From positions 62,001-126,000 of the forward strand of contig JBCFYV010000933.1 of the NCBI GenBank assembly GCA_039000515.1: a stretch of DNA of 64,000 bases, read 5' to 3'. A program made the position numbers and the translations under genes. This document shows, one piece after another, positions 11,655-23,190 of the stretch. Below the pieces are notes generated by a model. That model made no database searches and was not told the DNA's origin. It was given only the letters and a program-made list of their open reading frames with translations. Numbering within the stretch: position 1 is the stretch's first letter; the number at the start of each line of letters is the position of its first letter. The DNA comes from Timema cristinae (taxonomy: Eukaryota > Arthropoda > Insecta > Phasmatodea > Timematidae).

Positions 11655-12540
11655 GGGTTGAGCGAAATACCCCCCCCCGACCACACCAACCGAAAGAAAA
11701 TGACACTGACAGGGACTACTCCTCTACAGAAAACTCAAAGGGAACCCGACCGACGGCGGGAACTTTCACGAGGGCCCGACAAACTGGACGAAAAGGAAAT
11801 TCCAGACCACACAAGAACCCCCAGAAAAAAAAGAAAACAACAGATTTTGACAAACAATTCGACCCCTAAAAGGCCCAAAACATTACTCCCACCCCATTTT
11901 GAAAAAACAAACAAACGCGACAAAAACAACCCCACAAACAAACACGTTACCCCCCAATAGGAGTGGGGCACAAAAACTACGCTCAAAAAACCCAAGGTAG
12001 AAAAAAGAAATAGGAGGGGACATTAAAATCACGTACATAAGAAACGACAAAAAATTACACCACAAAAAAGCGGGACTCGACTAATACAACATTACAAAGG
12101 GAACCAAAACAGGATTTTCACATTTACACGCTGCCGAAAAAAAACAATTTAAAATTGTAGAAAGGGGGCCCCCTCCCAACAGGCTACCATGCCCAGAGGC
12201 AGAACTTAAAGACAGGTTTCCCAGTGATGCGTGAGCAATTCCCCAGGAAGTCGGCTGGGGAAAACACGACTCGACAACACACTTATCCCTTTTTCCCAAG
12301 TGACCTAGAAAAGGCACGGGACACAACCCCCATCTTCCAATTTAAAGTCCACAACCACCCCGGGTTTAGAATCGAACCTACATTCCCCCCTCAACACAGT
12401 GTAAAAATCCACAAGGCCCAAAGTACGGCCCAAACAAAAAATAACTCCCAAAAAAACAATCCCGGGTTCAGATTGATTGAACCCCTACAAGAAAAAAGTT
12501 CATTTTTCTGTAATTGGGTGCAACATTGGATTATATAAAG
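11655..12540 (+). pseudogene. Jockey-type LINE ORF1 remnant, N-terminal part
   Basis: The region lies directly after the conserved 5' leader, at the place where the second copy has its ORF1 start (36095). It is Lys/Pro/Thr-rich, as is typical of the gag-like RNA-binding ORF1. No zinc knuckle is readable. Several frames alternate. It is assigned by position and by nucleotide similarity of the upstream 90 bp (word cagatcctcccaca in both), not by a domain. Confidence 0.5.
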
Positions 12541-14380
12541 ATATTAATGCATACCCTTTGTTAAAAGATGGGGTAAAATGAAAAAAATTTACAGCCGCCA
12601 TCGGTCCTCAAAAAGGTGGAAAAAAATAAATTATTTATTTTTTTGCATAAAAATTCAGTGGAAAAATTAAAAAACTAAATTTAATGGACACAAAATTTTA
12701 TATAGGGTATGTGTTAAAAATCCCACGGGCCCGATGTTGCAGATATCTTTAACCACTTCTAAAACACAGGATTATCTATAATGGCGGATCCCGGGCACAA
12801 GACTCGCCATTTTGTTGGGGAGATAGACTGAAAAAAGAGATCGGGCTGGGAGCTCTTCCAACTGGACTATGGGGCCGGAAAAAGAAACTCGTTTTGGGGT
12901 CTCTTTTCCTTCCTCTCCTCTTATCCTTCTTATTTTTAGGTACCTTTCCAAATTTGTTCCCCCTTTTTTTCCCCCCCTGTTCATGTCGGTTGTGAGTATT
13001 AGGGACGCGCCGCGGGTTTAAACTAAGAGCGGGTTTTCACACCAAGGTCAAAAAAGAACCCCTGCCCGGGGAAAACCAAGACGGTAGGTTTTCTGGGGCG
13101 TCAAAATCCCTCCATGCGGGATTCAAACGAAAACGTCTATTCAACGCGGTGGTTCGAGGACGCCGCAGATAGGTTTTTTGGTATCCACCCTCGTCATTTA
13201 GGCCCTAATTTAGTTACTAAGTTAGGAGAAACTTTTTTTTTCAAAATGGTTTAGCGAATGTAATAGTTATTTAGAAAATCCTTTTTTTGTCAAAAAGAAA
13301 ATGTTTTGGGAAACTTGTGTATGTTCGGAATGTTAAACTTAATATGGAAGAAAATACTTTGGTTAGATTTTCCTTTAGTTGATGGACAAACCAATTTAAA
13401 AGACCCCTTTTAAATCAATTTTGGTGCATTATTTTGGTTTGGACACTTCCCCAACGTTTTAAAACCCCGGGGTTAGAAAGATGTGAATTCTAGGTTACTT
13501 TTTTCACAAATTCAATTCCGAAAATTTGAAGTTAAAAATTATTCATGCCCCCCTAAACTTCTAAACATTATTTGTTATTTATGGTTATCCCGGGGAATCT
13601 ATTTTTTCTTTTTTCCTTACGCGTTCAACTTAATAATAGAGATTTGGTATGGTCATTGTCCATGGGGGTATTACTTGGGTGAGCAACCCTGGGGAAAAAG
13701 CCCCGGGGTCCCAGTGGGGGCCCCCCAAATAAACTATTTTTTTTTTTGGGCCTTAAATAGGCTCCCATTTTTGTTTAGTTTAAAGGTATTAATGTACTAT
13801 TGAATCTCTGGGATATGTAAGGGAATGTTCCCCATAGTACCTTAAAAACGCCTGGTTTTTAGCCATCAAAAATGGGGTTCATCAGCCAATTATCCAACAA
13901 AAAATTTTGTGGGGTTCCTGTTTAAAATTCAAACCTGCCAAATGAGACTGTATAAATGTTACTTCTAAATTTGCTCTTATTTTGCTTTAACTAAATTTTC
14001 ATTTTTATCCCTTTTAGAAATTTACAGCCCGTTCCTGGCCTGCCCCGATAGCCTAAAATAAAAAAGTAATCCCCCAAGTTTATTTGCCTTGTGAAAATTT
14101 TAAACACTCTAAATTTCTATTTAAATTTTAAAATTGTTTTTTAGCATTTATTGTTTTCTAAAAAATATTTTGTCAAAATTTATATGTTAGTTTTCTAATT
14201 TTGTACAAATGTAGTGTAATAGTAGTACAGATACGCCATACTAAAAATAATGCCAAAAAAATCCCCGGGGTTTTCAAGTGCTTAAAACAGCAATTACCAA
14301 GTTTCCCCAAAAAAGACGCCATCATCCTCCGGGGCGTAAAATGTTGGGAACCACCGCCCTACAGTAAGTGCCCGGTGTAT
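12540..14380. other. AT-rich stretch interrupting the LINE, no gene seen
   Basis: About 1.8 kb of AT-rich sequence lies between two ORF1-like, GC-richer pieces of the LINE. The second LINE copy has no comparable gap, so an insertion is likely. One open stretch at 13483-13803 has no recognisable domain and a hydrophobic, low-complexity composition. No terminal repeats were identified. Confidence 0.45.
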
Positions 14381-14387
14381 TAAAAAC

Positions 14388-14620
14388 TTGCTAGAAAAGA
14401 GAAAGCCACACAAATACCAAAAACAAAAACCCCGAGAGCAGACCTTGACCGGCCTACCCCCCCCCCCCCAACACCAGAGCTACCCCCCAAAGCGGGAGAG
14501 ACCTGCATCAAACCCCCCCGCCCCCACGGCCCAAAATCCACCGATCCTAGCCCAGGCATCAGGCAAAAAAGACGCAGGCCCCCCCCAAAAAGCCGGTTCA
14601 ACCCGGGTTTTGAAATAAAA
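14388..14620 (+). pseudogene. Jockey-type LINE ORF1 remnant, proline-rich part
   Basis: The translation is rich in Pro, Lys and Gln (GLPPPPQHQSYPPKRERP), like the C-terminal tail of LINE ORF1 proteins. It lies between the 5' leader and the endonuclease, where the ORF1 tail is expected. No catalytic or zinc-binding pattern can be read. The assignment is by position and composition. Confidence 0.4.
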
Positions 14621-14899
14621 ACCTCATTAGCTACTCAAAGATTTAAACAATTGAAAATCATTTAAAATTTCAAAACCTTATCTCAAAAGACTCAGACAAA
14701 AAAACAGATCAAAAGAGAAAAAGTTTATAATGAAGGGGAGTTTCGACTACTTTGTAAATCAGGAGATAGAAAGACAAACGCGGACCCGGAACTCTACGCG
14801 TTTTTTTATGGGGCGAACGGTACTGACCAGGCTAGATTGGGAAAAACTTTTTTAAAAAATAGGAAAAGAATAACAATCAACGAAACACATCTAAACCAA

Positions 14900-15620
14900 A
14901 ACAAAAGGGCTTAACTTTTTCGGTACCCCTTTTTACGAACAGATGACCCGGGAGAAGCGGCGGGGGGGGAAAGCAATTTTTCATCAAAGAAAATATTCCC
15001 CTATCAAAAATATTTTTCAAATTTTCAGAACATAGAAGCAAAAAGCAAAAAAAGTAAAAACAAAGAGCGGAGGGAACCTATTTGCGGCATATATAAAAAA
15101 CCCACCAAGACAAAAAAATACAAGCGCCCAGAGAATTACAAACTTTTAAAAGATATTCTTAGCGGGACATGAAAGCAAACACCCGAACTGGGAAAAGTGA
15201 TGACCAAAAGGAAAGGACGCAACTAAAAAGACCGTGGACATAAGGGATACACGGTTCGGGCCCGGGGAACCCACATTTTACCCCTCAAACCCCTACAGAG
15301 GCCAGACGTAATAGTTTTTATTATTATTTTGACCGCGTTTACTACCCATTCGGGTTGTCGCACTTACGCAATGGTAATGGAAGGGGGATTGGGATGAAAT
15401 GAAGGACCTACGTTTAACGTGGAAACCGAACCACGGTGGAGACCTGGCATTCCCACTTACAAGAGTTCAACGTAATAGGGTGGCTTTAAAATATATGGGT
15501 GAACCGGGAAAAGCTCTCTGTTCTTAAAGAACTTGACTGACCACAACCCCCTATGTGCGAGATCACAACAAACACGAAATACATAAACAACATTAAAAAG
15601 CTAAAACACTACTAACTGGG
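14900..15620 (+). pseudogene. Jockey-type LINE endonuclease, interrupted
   Basis: GDMKANTR / KHPNWEK-like readings at about 15165-15195 correspond to the GDFNAKH..W metal-binding block. FGPGEPTFYPSNP at about 15258-15296 matches the P-T-H/Y substrate block of Jockey endonucleases. SVLKELD followed by DHNPLC at about 15515-15560 is the terminal S-D-H-x-P catalytic block. Between the last two lies about 150 bp that matches, in reverse orientation, the SINE at 42.9-43.1 kb, so the gene was broken by that insertion as well as by frameshifts. The enzyme would nick target DNA for LINE retrotransposition. Confidence 0.65.
15313..15470 (-). mobile_element. SINE copy (3' part) inside the LINE endonuclease
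   Basis: Reverse-complemented it matches the 3' half of the SINE at 42838-43127. Shared words on the + strand here (cttacgcaatggtaatgg, gaaggacctacgtttaacgt, ctggcattcccac) pair with the inverse of 42960-43090. A residual (ATT)n at about 15317-15330 is the SINE tail. The Pol III promoter half is absent. Confidence 0.6.
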
Positions 15621-15889
15621 GAAAGGGGTTTAAAAACACTAGGAAAAGTACCCGACAACATAAACATCACGACCCCCGAAGAAGCGACCTAACTCCCAAA
15701 CTTTTACAAAACACAGTCAAGAAGCATACAGGACCAACACCGCAATAGAACGGAAAAAAAAAAACTTTAGACGCCAACACCCAACCTCGACTTTCGCCGC
15801 CCCGAAAGAAGGCAAGGGAGAGGAAAAAATACAGAACACCACAACACAGAACCCTACAAAAGATCACGGGACAAGTAGACGACATTTAA

Positions 15890-16162
15890 AACATTAAAAA
15901 CAAAAACTTGGGAAACATACACCCTGACCTCCTGGGCCCCAGTAAATCGGAAATCAAAAAAAAAACTAAAAAATCAGGCAAAAAAACGGCGTTACCGGTT
16001 CACGGGGGGGCACGGTATGGCCTTACAAGCCCCGAGAAAGGGAGGCCAAAAGCCTAACTCTGGGAAAAAGTTTACACCAAACCAAACCAGAGACGCGATT
16101 GCAGGGGCGCACAAAGGGAATTGTACGGGAATACCCATTTAAACCCAAAATGTCACGGGGGG
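15890..16162 (+). pseudogene. Jockey-type LINE ORF2 linker before RT
   Basis: The reading DLLGPSKSEIKK, then LPVHGGARYGLTSPEKG, matches the linker in the second copy (VPAIHGERGQGFTKQEM near 39065-39105) and the general Jockey linker pattern. It breaks off at the 6-bp duplication ACCCAA. The corresponding next residues (ITHKELNTKKQLPKN then KAPGHD) appear at 33278-33337, so the two halves form one ORF2 split by the 17-kb element. Confidence 0.6.
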
Positions 16163-16168
16163 ACCCAA
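16163..16168. repeat. target site duplication, left copy
   Basis: ACCCAA here is identical to 33273-33278, immediately outside both ends of the inverted repeats. Six bases is the duplication length known for Polinton/Maverick integrases. Confidence 0.75.
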
Positions 16169-16727
16169 GTAGTTAAAGCGCGACTATGACGATTTTCCTC
16201 CAACGGGAGGGGAGCAGTTTGTAATTTTGGAGTGACGATTTGTCGTCACCCCATGTGTAGGGGCGTTCCGCATTTGGACGTCCAGTTTTAATGATATTAA
16301 AATGCGAGGATTTTTTAATTGTGTTTCGTAAATCAAAAGTAATTTAAAGGGCGTATAGAGTTACGTCACATTATATTAATTTTTAATAATTTTAAGTGAC
16401 TGACTCATAAGATAATTAATTGTGCAGGATGTTTACAGTGACGTCTAAGAAAAGTGGTTTAAGTGCCCGGTAATTATGTCATGGAAGTAATGACCATAAT
16501 TTTAAAATAACCCAAAAATAAATTTTACAACGAATATATAATTTAAAATGAGAGGGAAAAATTAGAAAGAAAAATAAGTCAAGTTTTTCCACATTTAATT
16601 TTAATAAAAAATATACAATTTTACAATTTATTTTGTTATCCTAAAAAAAACAAAGATGTCATACAGTGACAGTAGTCAAAATATGGAAGGGTCGGATGGG
16701 GTACAAAAAGATTTGGAGGCGGGTATT
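16169..16727 (+). repeat. left terminal inverted repeat
   Basis: It matches the reverse complement of 32710-33272 throughout. Shared words include cgattttcctccaacgg, ggacgtc, attatattaattttt-like runs, aatgagagggaaa, tatacaattt and tttggaggcggg. The outer ends differ slightly (GTAGTTAAAGCG against CATAAAAAAAGCG). The match ends abruptly after GGCGGGTATT. Confidence 0.8.
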
Positions 16728-18060
16728 TCCCCTGAAATCGATAATTAGGGTGATTTTTGATATTTTTCATTGCTGTGATAATTTTTTAAGATTTTACAGG
16801 TTTTTAAAATTTGTCCGTAACGGGAGTCTGAATTTTTTTTTCACTTTGGGCAAATTTCCACCCCAAAAGTTTTTTCCCAAAGAAAAAAGTTTCCCCTGCT
16901 GGGCTCAAATTTTCACCGTCTGCCCAAAATCGGGCCAAACGGTTTCTTTGACGGAAAGTTTCCCTTGCGGGGGGTGAGTATTAGACGATTAGAATTTGAT
17001 AAAAAACGTGAGCGTAAAAGTGAGGTTTAAAAAAGGCCCACCCCCACTGTTGTTTTTTTGTCGTTTAGGGAAAAAATCTTGGTTGCAAAAAACGGCATTA
17101 CCTGCACCTATTACAGTCACGTCACCTTCTTCTTTTGTGTCTGCTCTAGATGATGACCTGTAATCAACGCGCACAAAAAGCTAGTATGTGGTCGCGTTTG
17201 TCGCGGTGATTGGACAAAAATTTTTCCAATTTTTCGGGGTGTGAAATCACGAATGTGCCCAAAAACGTTTGCATTTTTAACGGCACGGGGGGATGTCGTG
17301 ACAAGGGGGGTACACCCCCACAATTAGAGTGGACAAATCAAAAGGGGCATTTATAGTCCCCGCTATGGGATGAATGCCGGCCTGTGAGACGGGACAAGAA
17401 ATTCTTTTTTGTTTTTTATATGCGTAAGGCACGACGGTTTATCTAAATTTTTTTAGAATTGGGAAACCAAATTTTGGGAGTCAAGCGGTGGTTTTATTTT
17501 ATTGTTAGCACAGGGTTGTTTCTCGTCGATGAAAACTATGAAACTGGTGACCCCCCACTCCTTTTTCGATTTACGTAAATGAAAAAATCAAAGATATTGA
17601 TATGAGAGTTCCCTTGTAAAATATTTAATAAAATGATTAAAAAAAATTTACTTAAACCCTTTTTATCAATGTGGAAACACGTTGGGGCCCCCTGGGAGAC
17701 ACCTTGGGCAGGGCCAAAGGGGCGTTTGAACGCGGAGGCCCGTCGGTCGTTTTGCCAAGTTGCGGGTTTAGAACAGGCTGTGAATTTCCCGGCCCGGCGT
17801 CCCCCCAACGAAAGACAGCAAAAAGTGCCCGCACCACCGGAGGGTAGGGTTGGAGTCGTTTTGGTTGTACGTCATCGGTAAGTGTTATTTAAGAATTGTC
17901 TTTGTAACTCGCTCTTGGCATTGTATCAAATACTCCCAAATTTGGAAAAAAATTTAAAACCCCTAATGAAACCGGGTTTTGTGGAGGGTTAGATTGACCC
18001 AAATAGGCGGGGGCGAGTAAAATTTTGGTTAAAATTTTCCCAAGGAAACCCTTTTTAGAT
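16727..18060. other. element interior beside left repeat, no gene resolved
   Basis: Several short open stretches exist on both strands (for example 17536-17808 on -), but none shows a domain I can name. Phe/Lys-rich readings reflect AT-rich low-quality sequence. In Polintons this position often carries a further virion or accessory gene, but nothing here proves it. Confidence 0.35.
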
Positions 18061-19340
18061 TGAAATTTTGCCCCGGCAGCATGTGTCTATTTGAGAGAAT
18101 TTATGTTGAATTTAATTTTCACCTCCCTTTAAATTTCGACCGTCCCCCCCGTTCAGAGTAAAACCCAAAAGGTTTTGGCGGGGGGCAAGGGCGTCTTGAA
18201 CTGTAACCAAATCTAGTTCCCCTCTGTCTGAAGGCTGGTGTGCGAGTCCGTCTGCTTTGGGGGCAATTCGAAGGCCAACATAAAAATAACCTTTATTTAC
18301 ATTTGTGTGATTAAAAAGGCATTTTTTATGGTTATGCCCAATCCCCAAAACATGTGTCATAGGGGGGGTGGAGTCCGACGTTTTTCAAAATTTATCAAAA
18401 TGGGGAAAAGTTTTTGGATTCCATTTACATACAGGACGAAAAGTTTAAGGTTTCTTGAATGAATGAAAAGGATTCGTGTTCAAACTTCCCCCAAACGCAT
18501 CGTTTGACACCATTGTAAAAAAAAACAATTTTGGAAACCCCCTTTAATAACATTGTTTAGGTCGCAGATTGGATCCTTTGGGGACGGTCACAACTTACGT
18601 CCCCCGATTTAGGTGTATTGGGCCGGCTTTCTAACAGTGTCTTTTCTTTAAACGAGTGAATAGCGGGGGGCATTCCACGGTTTTTACAAAGGGGTGGGAT
18701 CTAAAATTTTTAACCGTACTCGGTATTTAAATTTTCCCCCGGTCTGTGAGCAATAAAATCTTTTTTGTTGCGAATTAATTTTAAGCGAACGATCATTTTT
18801 AATAGCAAAAGTGAAATTAAAAAAAGTCGGCGTGTAAACTCCCCCCAAGTCGCCGGATGTTTTTAAAATCTAATTCGTGGCAACCTTTGTTTTCTATGGA
18901 TGCGGAGTTCACCGTTGGGAGGGGTATCCAAAACCACTACCCTTCACTAGGGGGTGGGGGCGTCCTACCGTAATAAGTTAAAGTTTAAATAAGCCTGTAG
19001 GGTATTTCTGTCGAGGTTGTAATGGTGTTTCGTTGGGGAAAATATTTATTGATGAATAAAGAATTTAACAAGTTGTTGACGCATCCATTCTATATTCGCG
19101 CGACCGGGGCCCGCCCCTTTCACCAGTTGATCAAGAATAATTTAAACGAAAAGAGGGCCCGAAAGTACCCCGTCCCGGGGGGAAAAAAAAATCTAAATGA
19201 GCGTCATTGTCCCGGAAGTGAGATTTGATTTACCATTTTTATTTTTAATTCCGTTTGAAACTTTTTTGTCGAAAAAATGGTTCTGTTTTTGAAAACTCCT
19301 AATTAATCGAAAAATTTTTTTTTAGGGTTCTTGTTCCCTC
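18060..19340 (-). pseudogene. Polinton structural protein, F54H12.2-like (broken)
   Basis: Three blocks in the right order match the family found in insect and nematode Polintons. Near 18965-19055 the minus strand reads SLFINKYFPQRNTITTST, then IPYRLI and TLTYYGRT (family: SLF.Q..V.LN...I..S...YPYRAY.ETLL.YG). Near 18470-18520 it reads VSNDAFGGSLNTNPF (family: V.N.AF.G....NPF). Near 18125-18200 it reads GELDLVTVQDALAP then QNLLGFT (family: G.L.L...F..ALP...N.L.F). The protein is thought to be a capsid component. It lies just after the small Gly-rich gene in the same direction. Frame changes separate the blocks. Confidence 0.6.
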
Positions 19341-19380
19341 TTCTCTGGCCCCACCTTCGAATGAAGTCGTTAAAACTTTT

Positions 19381-19647
19381 TTACCTTTTTAAACCCCGAA
19401 CCCCCGACCGCCCGTGTGACGCCTTTTTTAAATTATCACCGGGTTTTTGAGGGTTCCGTGTCGCTATGTCGGCCGAATGTGCGAACCCTTTTGTAACGCT
19501 TGTTTTTCCCCCCACTTTCGCCCCCTCATAAACAACGGTTTTAAAAATCGAATTTAAACCGCCCAAAAACATCCTAGGGCCCCGGCCCCGTTGATTTTTA
19601 AAAAGGCGTGATAGACGGGGGCCGATGTTTTTTCTCTCTCCCCCCAT
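19381..19647 (-). pseudogene. small Gly/Lys-rich virion-type protein of Polintons
   Basis: This continuous open frame of 88 codons reads RGRGPRMFLGGLNSIFK, VVYEGAKVGGKTSVTKG, then FAHSADIATRNPQKPGDNLK. Polintons of insects carry a small protein with the same progression: Gly-rich start, LGGL, a hydrophobic stretch, G-A-K, G-K/G-K-E, a G-h-x-x-A-D motif, then K-R-rich tail; it is regarded as a minor virion component. It lies immediately upstream of the F54H12.2-like gene, same strand, about 40 bp apart, which supports the pairing. The start Met is taken as the first in the frame and may not be the true one. The family link rests on pattern memory only. Confidence 0.5.
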
Positions 19648-19649
19648 TT

Positions 19650-22480
19650 TTAAAAACTAAGTCAAATTTAAACCCCGATCATTTATCTAGTTTTTTTCCC
19701 TCTAAAATGTAAAAGCCTACGGTGGGGACGGGGCCCGATTAAAATTGACTGTTCGCCAACTTTGTTTAAGCCAAAACTTTTAGATCAAAATTTCATTTTC
19801 GCGGGAAAATGAAAATTAGGAAAGAAACAGTGATGTGCAGTGGGGGGAGGGGAACGTTGATTCTAATCCATCTTAAAACGAGTCGCCTAAAACTGTGGTC
19901 CCATATTTTCATGTAACAAAGACAGGTTCTGTTTTGTTTAACTAGAGCGGGGGGTTTACGATTGGGTTTCAAAAAGACCCCCTTAATACCTCGCTATTAA
20001 TTCCCTATATGTGTATTTAAAGCATTAAGGACTTATGCTGGGGGGTTGTTTCGAATGGTTTAATTAAATCTCCGATGCCCCTAAAAACGAAAGGGAAATT
20101 CTATTTTAAAATTTCTTTTCGCCCCCGTAAATGAAATTTTTTTTTAATCGTGTATTAGGGGGACTTGTCGGGGGCCATGCACCCCTTTTTTTTTTTAATC
20201 CAGTTAACATTTTTTTGATCGGAAGAAAGTACCTTGAAATTAGATTTAAAACCTCTAGATCGCCCTTTTTCACTTACGAGCTCTTAATTTTTTTTTTAAA
20301 ACTCTTAAAGGGGGGAAAACTGTTGAGAAAAAAACAGGCCCACTTGGGGCACCACGACTTTGCCGTCAATTCTTTTTCTTTCGTAAAATGTTATCCCCGA
20401 GACTTTCAAAACCAGGGATAGGGTAATTCAGCTAGTCCCACCTCCCCGGTCGTGTTCTAGCCGTATGGACTGTCCAATTTTTTATATGTATAAGTGATTT
20501 TTCTGTAAAATTTCGGTGCTCGAAACTGACGGCAGTGTACAAAAACTGACTATATTTTGTTTAATGTTTCGCACCACCCAGCTGTTAAAGAAAATGTCGT
20601 ATCCTTTCCCCTTTACTAGTGAGTTGAATGCCTTTAAAACCGCTTCTTTATATTTTTATCTATTTGAAAATCGTTGGACGAAAAGCCGCGAACTAGTTGT
20701 AGTTATAAAAATGTCCCAATGGGCCGCCCCCCCGGAGATCCGTAAAGAATGACCCGGGTTGGGGGGCGGAATTACTTTAAATATGCTAAAAATTACTCGG
20801 AAAATTAGCCTTGTATCCTTTTTTCAAAAAAATTTTTTCTTTATTTTTCGCAATGACGCTACCTTGAAAAAAAATTTTCCCCTTTTTTAAATTTTTGCCC
20901 CCGCTTTCGGGCCGAATAGTAATTTAAGTACGTGACTAGGGTTGATGAAGCCGGGCCTTTTCCCAAGTCGAATGAACCTACGTTAAAATTTTTAACTAGC
21001 TTTCCCCGCACTCGACGTGTTTGAGTGTTGAAAGCGGTGAAATTTTCCCATTTTTGTTTTTAGTGTGCTTTTTAAACGTTCCCCCGACGGCCCCCCTTAT
21101 TTCTGGTACGTAAATGATAAAAATGAACGCCCGCTTGTTTCAAAAAGGTTCTAAATTTTGGAATTTAAAAATTCCCTTTCCCTTGTCCGATGAATAGAAA
21201 AATGGATGTCTTTCCTTTAAAAAACTGTTTTTAGCCACGGGGATTCTGCGCCCCATTTTGTTTTTTAAACATAGACCCGCGTACTTTGAAAATACATCAA
21301 AAGTTTAGAATATAGTTACGCCCCCTTTTCCTTATTTAAAATTCATACTACTAGATTATCCCCACACATCGTCGATATTTGGGCACCTGTATGGTTAGTG
21401 GGAAAATTTTTCTTAAAACTACGGGGAGAGTGACCTCCTGCCCTGTTAACCCTTCGTCTATTTTTTTTTACCAACGACTAGCCCTTTTTAAGTTTTTGGG
21501 GCGAGAAGGCCCAAGGGCTGGGGGGATTGTAATAAATTTTTCTAAAGGGCGTCATCTTAGCGTTTCCACGGCTGGGGGGAAACAGTTTAGAAATGTTTTT
21601 TTTTATTTTCAAACCTCTACGGCTTTTTTTGGTTAGGATCAAAATTTTGTCGATGAGCGCTCTGGAATTTGTATGTCTTTTTTTATTTTTAAAAAACTCA
21701 TGTAATTATATCTTTATTTACTTTTTTTTTGGTCAACAAAACCCAAAGTCCTTGCTGCTTTTAAGTGTGTGTTTCCCAGGATTATATCGTTATGTTCGGT
21801 AAAACTCGAATTGCCCCAAATTTTTTAAAAATATCCCCCCCCTTTTCTAACCAAAAATTTTGGGGGGGTTTGACACTCACGGGGGAGTAAAGGGGAAAAT
21901 ATTTCGGCTTTTACCGAAAAAGTGGGGGGGAACCTATTTGAATTTCATCAAATTTTATCAGGGACAAAAATTAAAAATCCCCTTCCCCCCCCCACCCCTT
22001 CTCTGGCGATCTCCCAATAATGCTTTGAAATGTGCCCCCGTCTGAAAAAAAAATCGAGGTGGCCGGCTGTCTCCAATAAAAGGCGTTTTTTTTTTTACTT
22101 TTCGTGTACCTCGTCAAGGCACCCGGTCTACGTTTTAATACTGTGGGGGCCCCCGATGGGATTTTAATTTTGGTTGTCTCGCTCTCTCCCGTCTTTAAAT
22201 AACGGTTGTGTTTCTAAACTGCCAATATTTTATAATCGTCAAATTTTTTTTTTAATTTCAGAATATTTTTATCTGTACAAAGCGGTGGGGTCGTGTCTGT
22301 TTAGCGAAAAAACTCGGGGGTACGAAAAACGTTTAATTTTTGCATATTATTTAACCAATCCCCGACAAAACGGAAAGAAACCGGGGGGAAAAGATGTTAG
22401 GGGCCCCCCGATTTAAAAGACTATATTTCTTTTTCCTTTAACGAAACACCGCGCAGCAATTTCCGCATACAGTTTTTATA
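19650..22480. other. element interior, genes not resolved
   Basis: About 2.8 kb where a packaging ATPase and a cysteine protease would be expected. I searched both strands for a P-loop (G..GSGKT) and for a GTHW protease block and found neither. Open stretches at 20131-20421 (+) and 21379-21636 (+) have no recognisable domain. High homopolymer content suggests the frames are unreliable. Confidence 0.35.
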
Positions 22481-23190
22481 CTTTATTAATTTTGCTTTTC
22501 TCTTTTTCAATTTTAAATTATGTTTAAAGGGTTTAACGAACATTCACCGATGTTGTTTAACCCGGGGCGCGATTTTAAAAAATTTTGCGCAATGTAAATG
22601 GCCCTTTTTAACACCCAAGTACTTCATTTTTCTGACTGTTTCATTATATTACGGGGGCAAACACTTTACAAATATGTCAAATATGTCCGTTTTGAAACGC
22701 AGGCGTTCTCCGCTTCGACTCAATCAAAGGTTTTAAAAAACCGTGGGTTTATTTGGTTGCTTTCTATAGATTTTTTGTATTTCGGGTGGATTATCCGGTT
22801 TAAATTTTCTACTAGATGTTTATTGTGTTTTATACGTGGGTTTTTTTAAAAACCACAAAGTATTAGGTTTGCGAGATGTCACGAGACTTTTTCCGATGGA
22901 AATATTTTGTGTGTCAAAATAAAGATAGGTTTCTATGATACTACCCTTGGGAAAAGGTTCACTACTTTATTCGAATAAACCCCATTTAATTAAAAACGCC
23001 ACACGATGAGTTGAGGTCCGCCTTAATTTTTTAAAAACGAATTGTCCGGTAAAACCTTTGTGTATGGACGTGTTGACTTGAGGAAATAAATTTCTCCGTG
23101 AAGCACCATAGAATTTTTCAAATTTATCCACACTGCACCCTGTTTTAAATTTTAAAAGAAAATTCTTACAAAAATATTTTCCCAATTAGA
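22480..23190 (-). pseudogene. possible Polinton integrase (weak)
   Basis: The minus strand reads DKFEKFYGASRRNLFP near 23075-23130, resembling the start of Polinton integrases (L...YH.ARRNFPRR). A frame-shifted KADLN near 23015 sits where the WQADL catalytic aspartate block follows. Further on, KRAIYIAQNFLK near 22575-22610 lies where the RTLK block is expected. The remaining catalytic residues are not readable. It is on the same strand as the PolB and capsid genes. It could be something else; the call rests on one good block plus position. Confidence 0.3.

Larger units (their letters stand above)
11215..16168 (+). mobile_element. Jockey-type LINE, 5' half (split by the 17-kb element)
   Basis: The 5' region at about 11310-11450 matches 35735-35855 of a second copy (shared words gctgcctttttcaagg, ctgtcttttttaagacaaac, gcaaattgtctt). 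ORF1 and endonuclease remnants follow, then the ORF2 linker reading LPVHGGARYGL. The copy stops at 16168, just before the RT KAPGHD block. That block and the rest of the LINE are found at 33.3 kb beyond the inserted element. One copy of the 6-bp duplication ACCCAA ends it (16163-16168). Confidence 0.75.

Noticed and set aside
17640..17840. A P-loop-like LNPQLGKTTD reading on the minus strand as the packaging ATPase
   Set aside because: It lacks the G-x-x-G-x-G spacing and no Walker B or downstream block follows.
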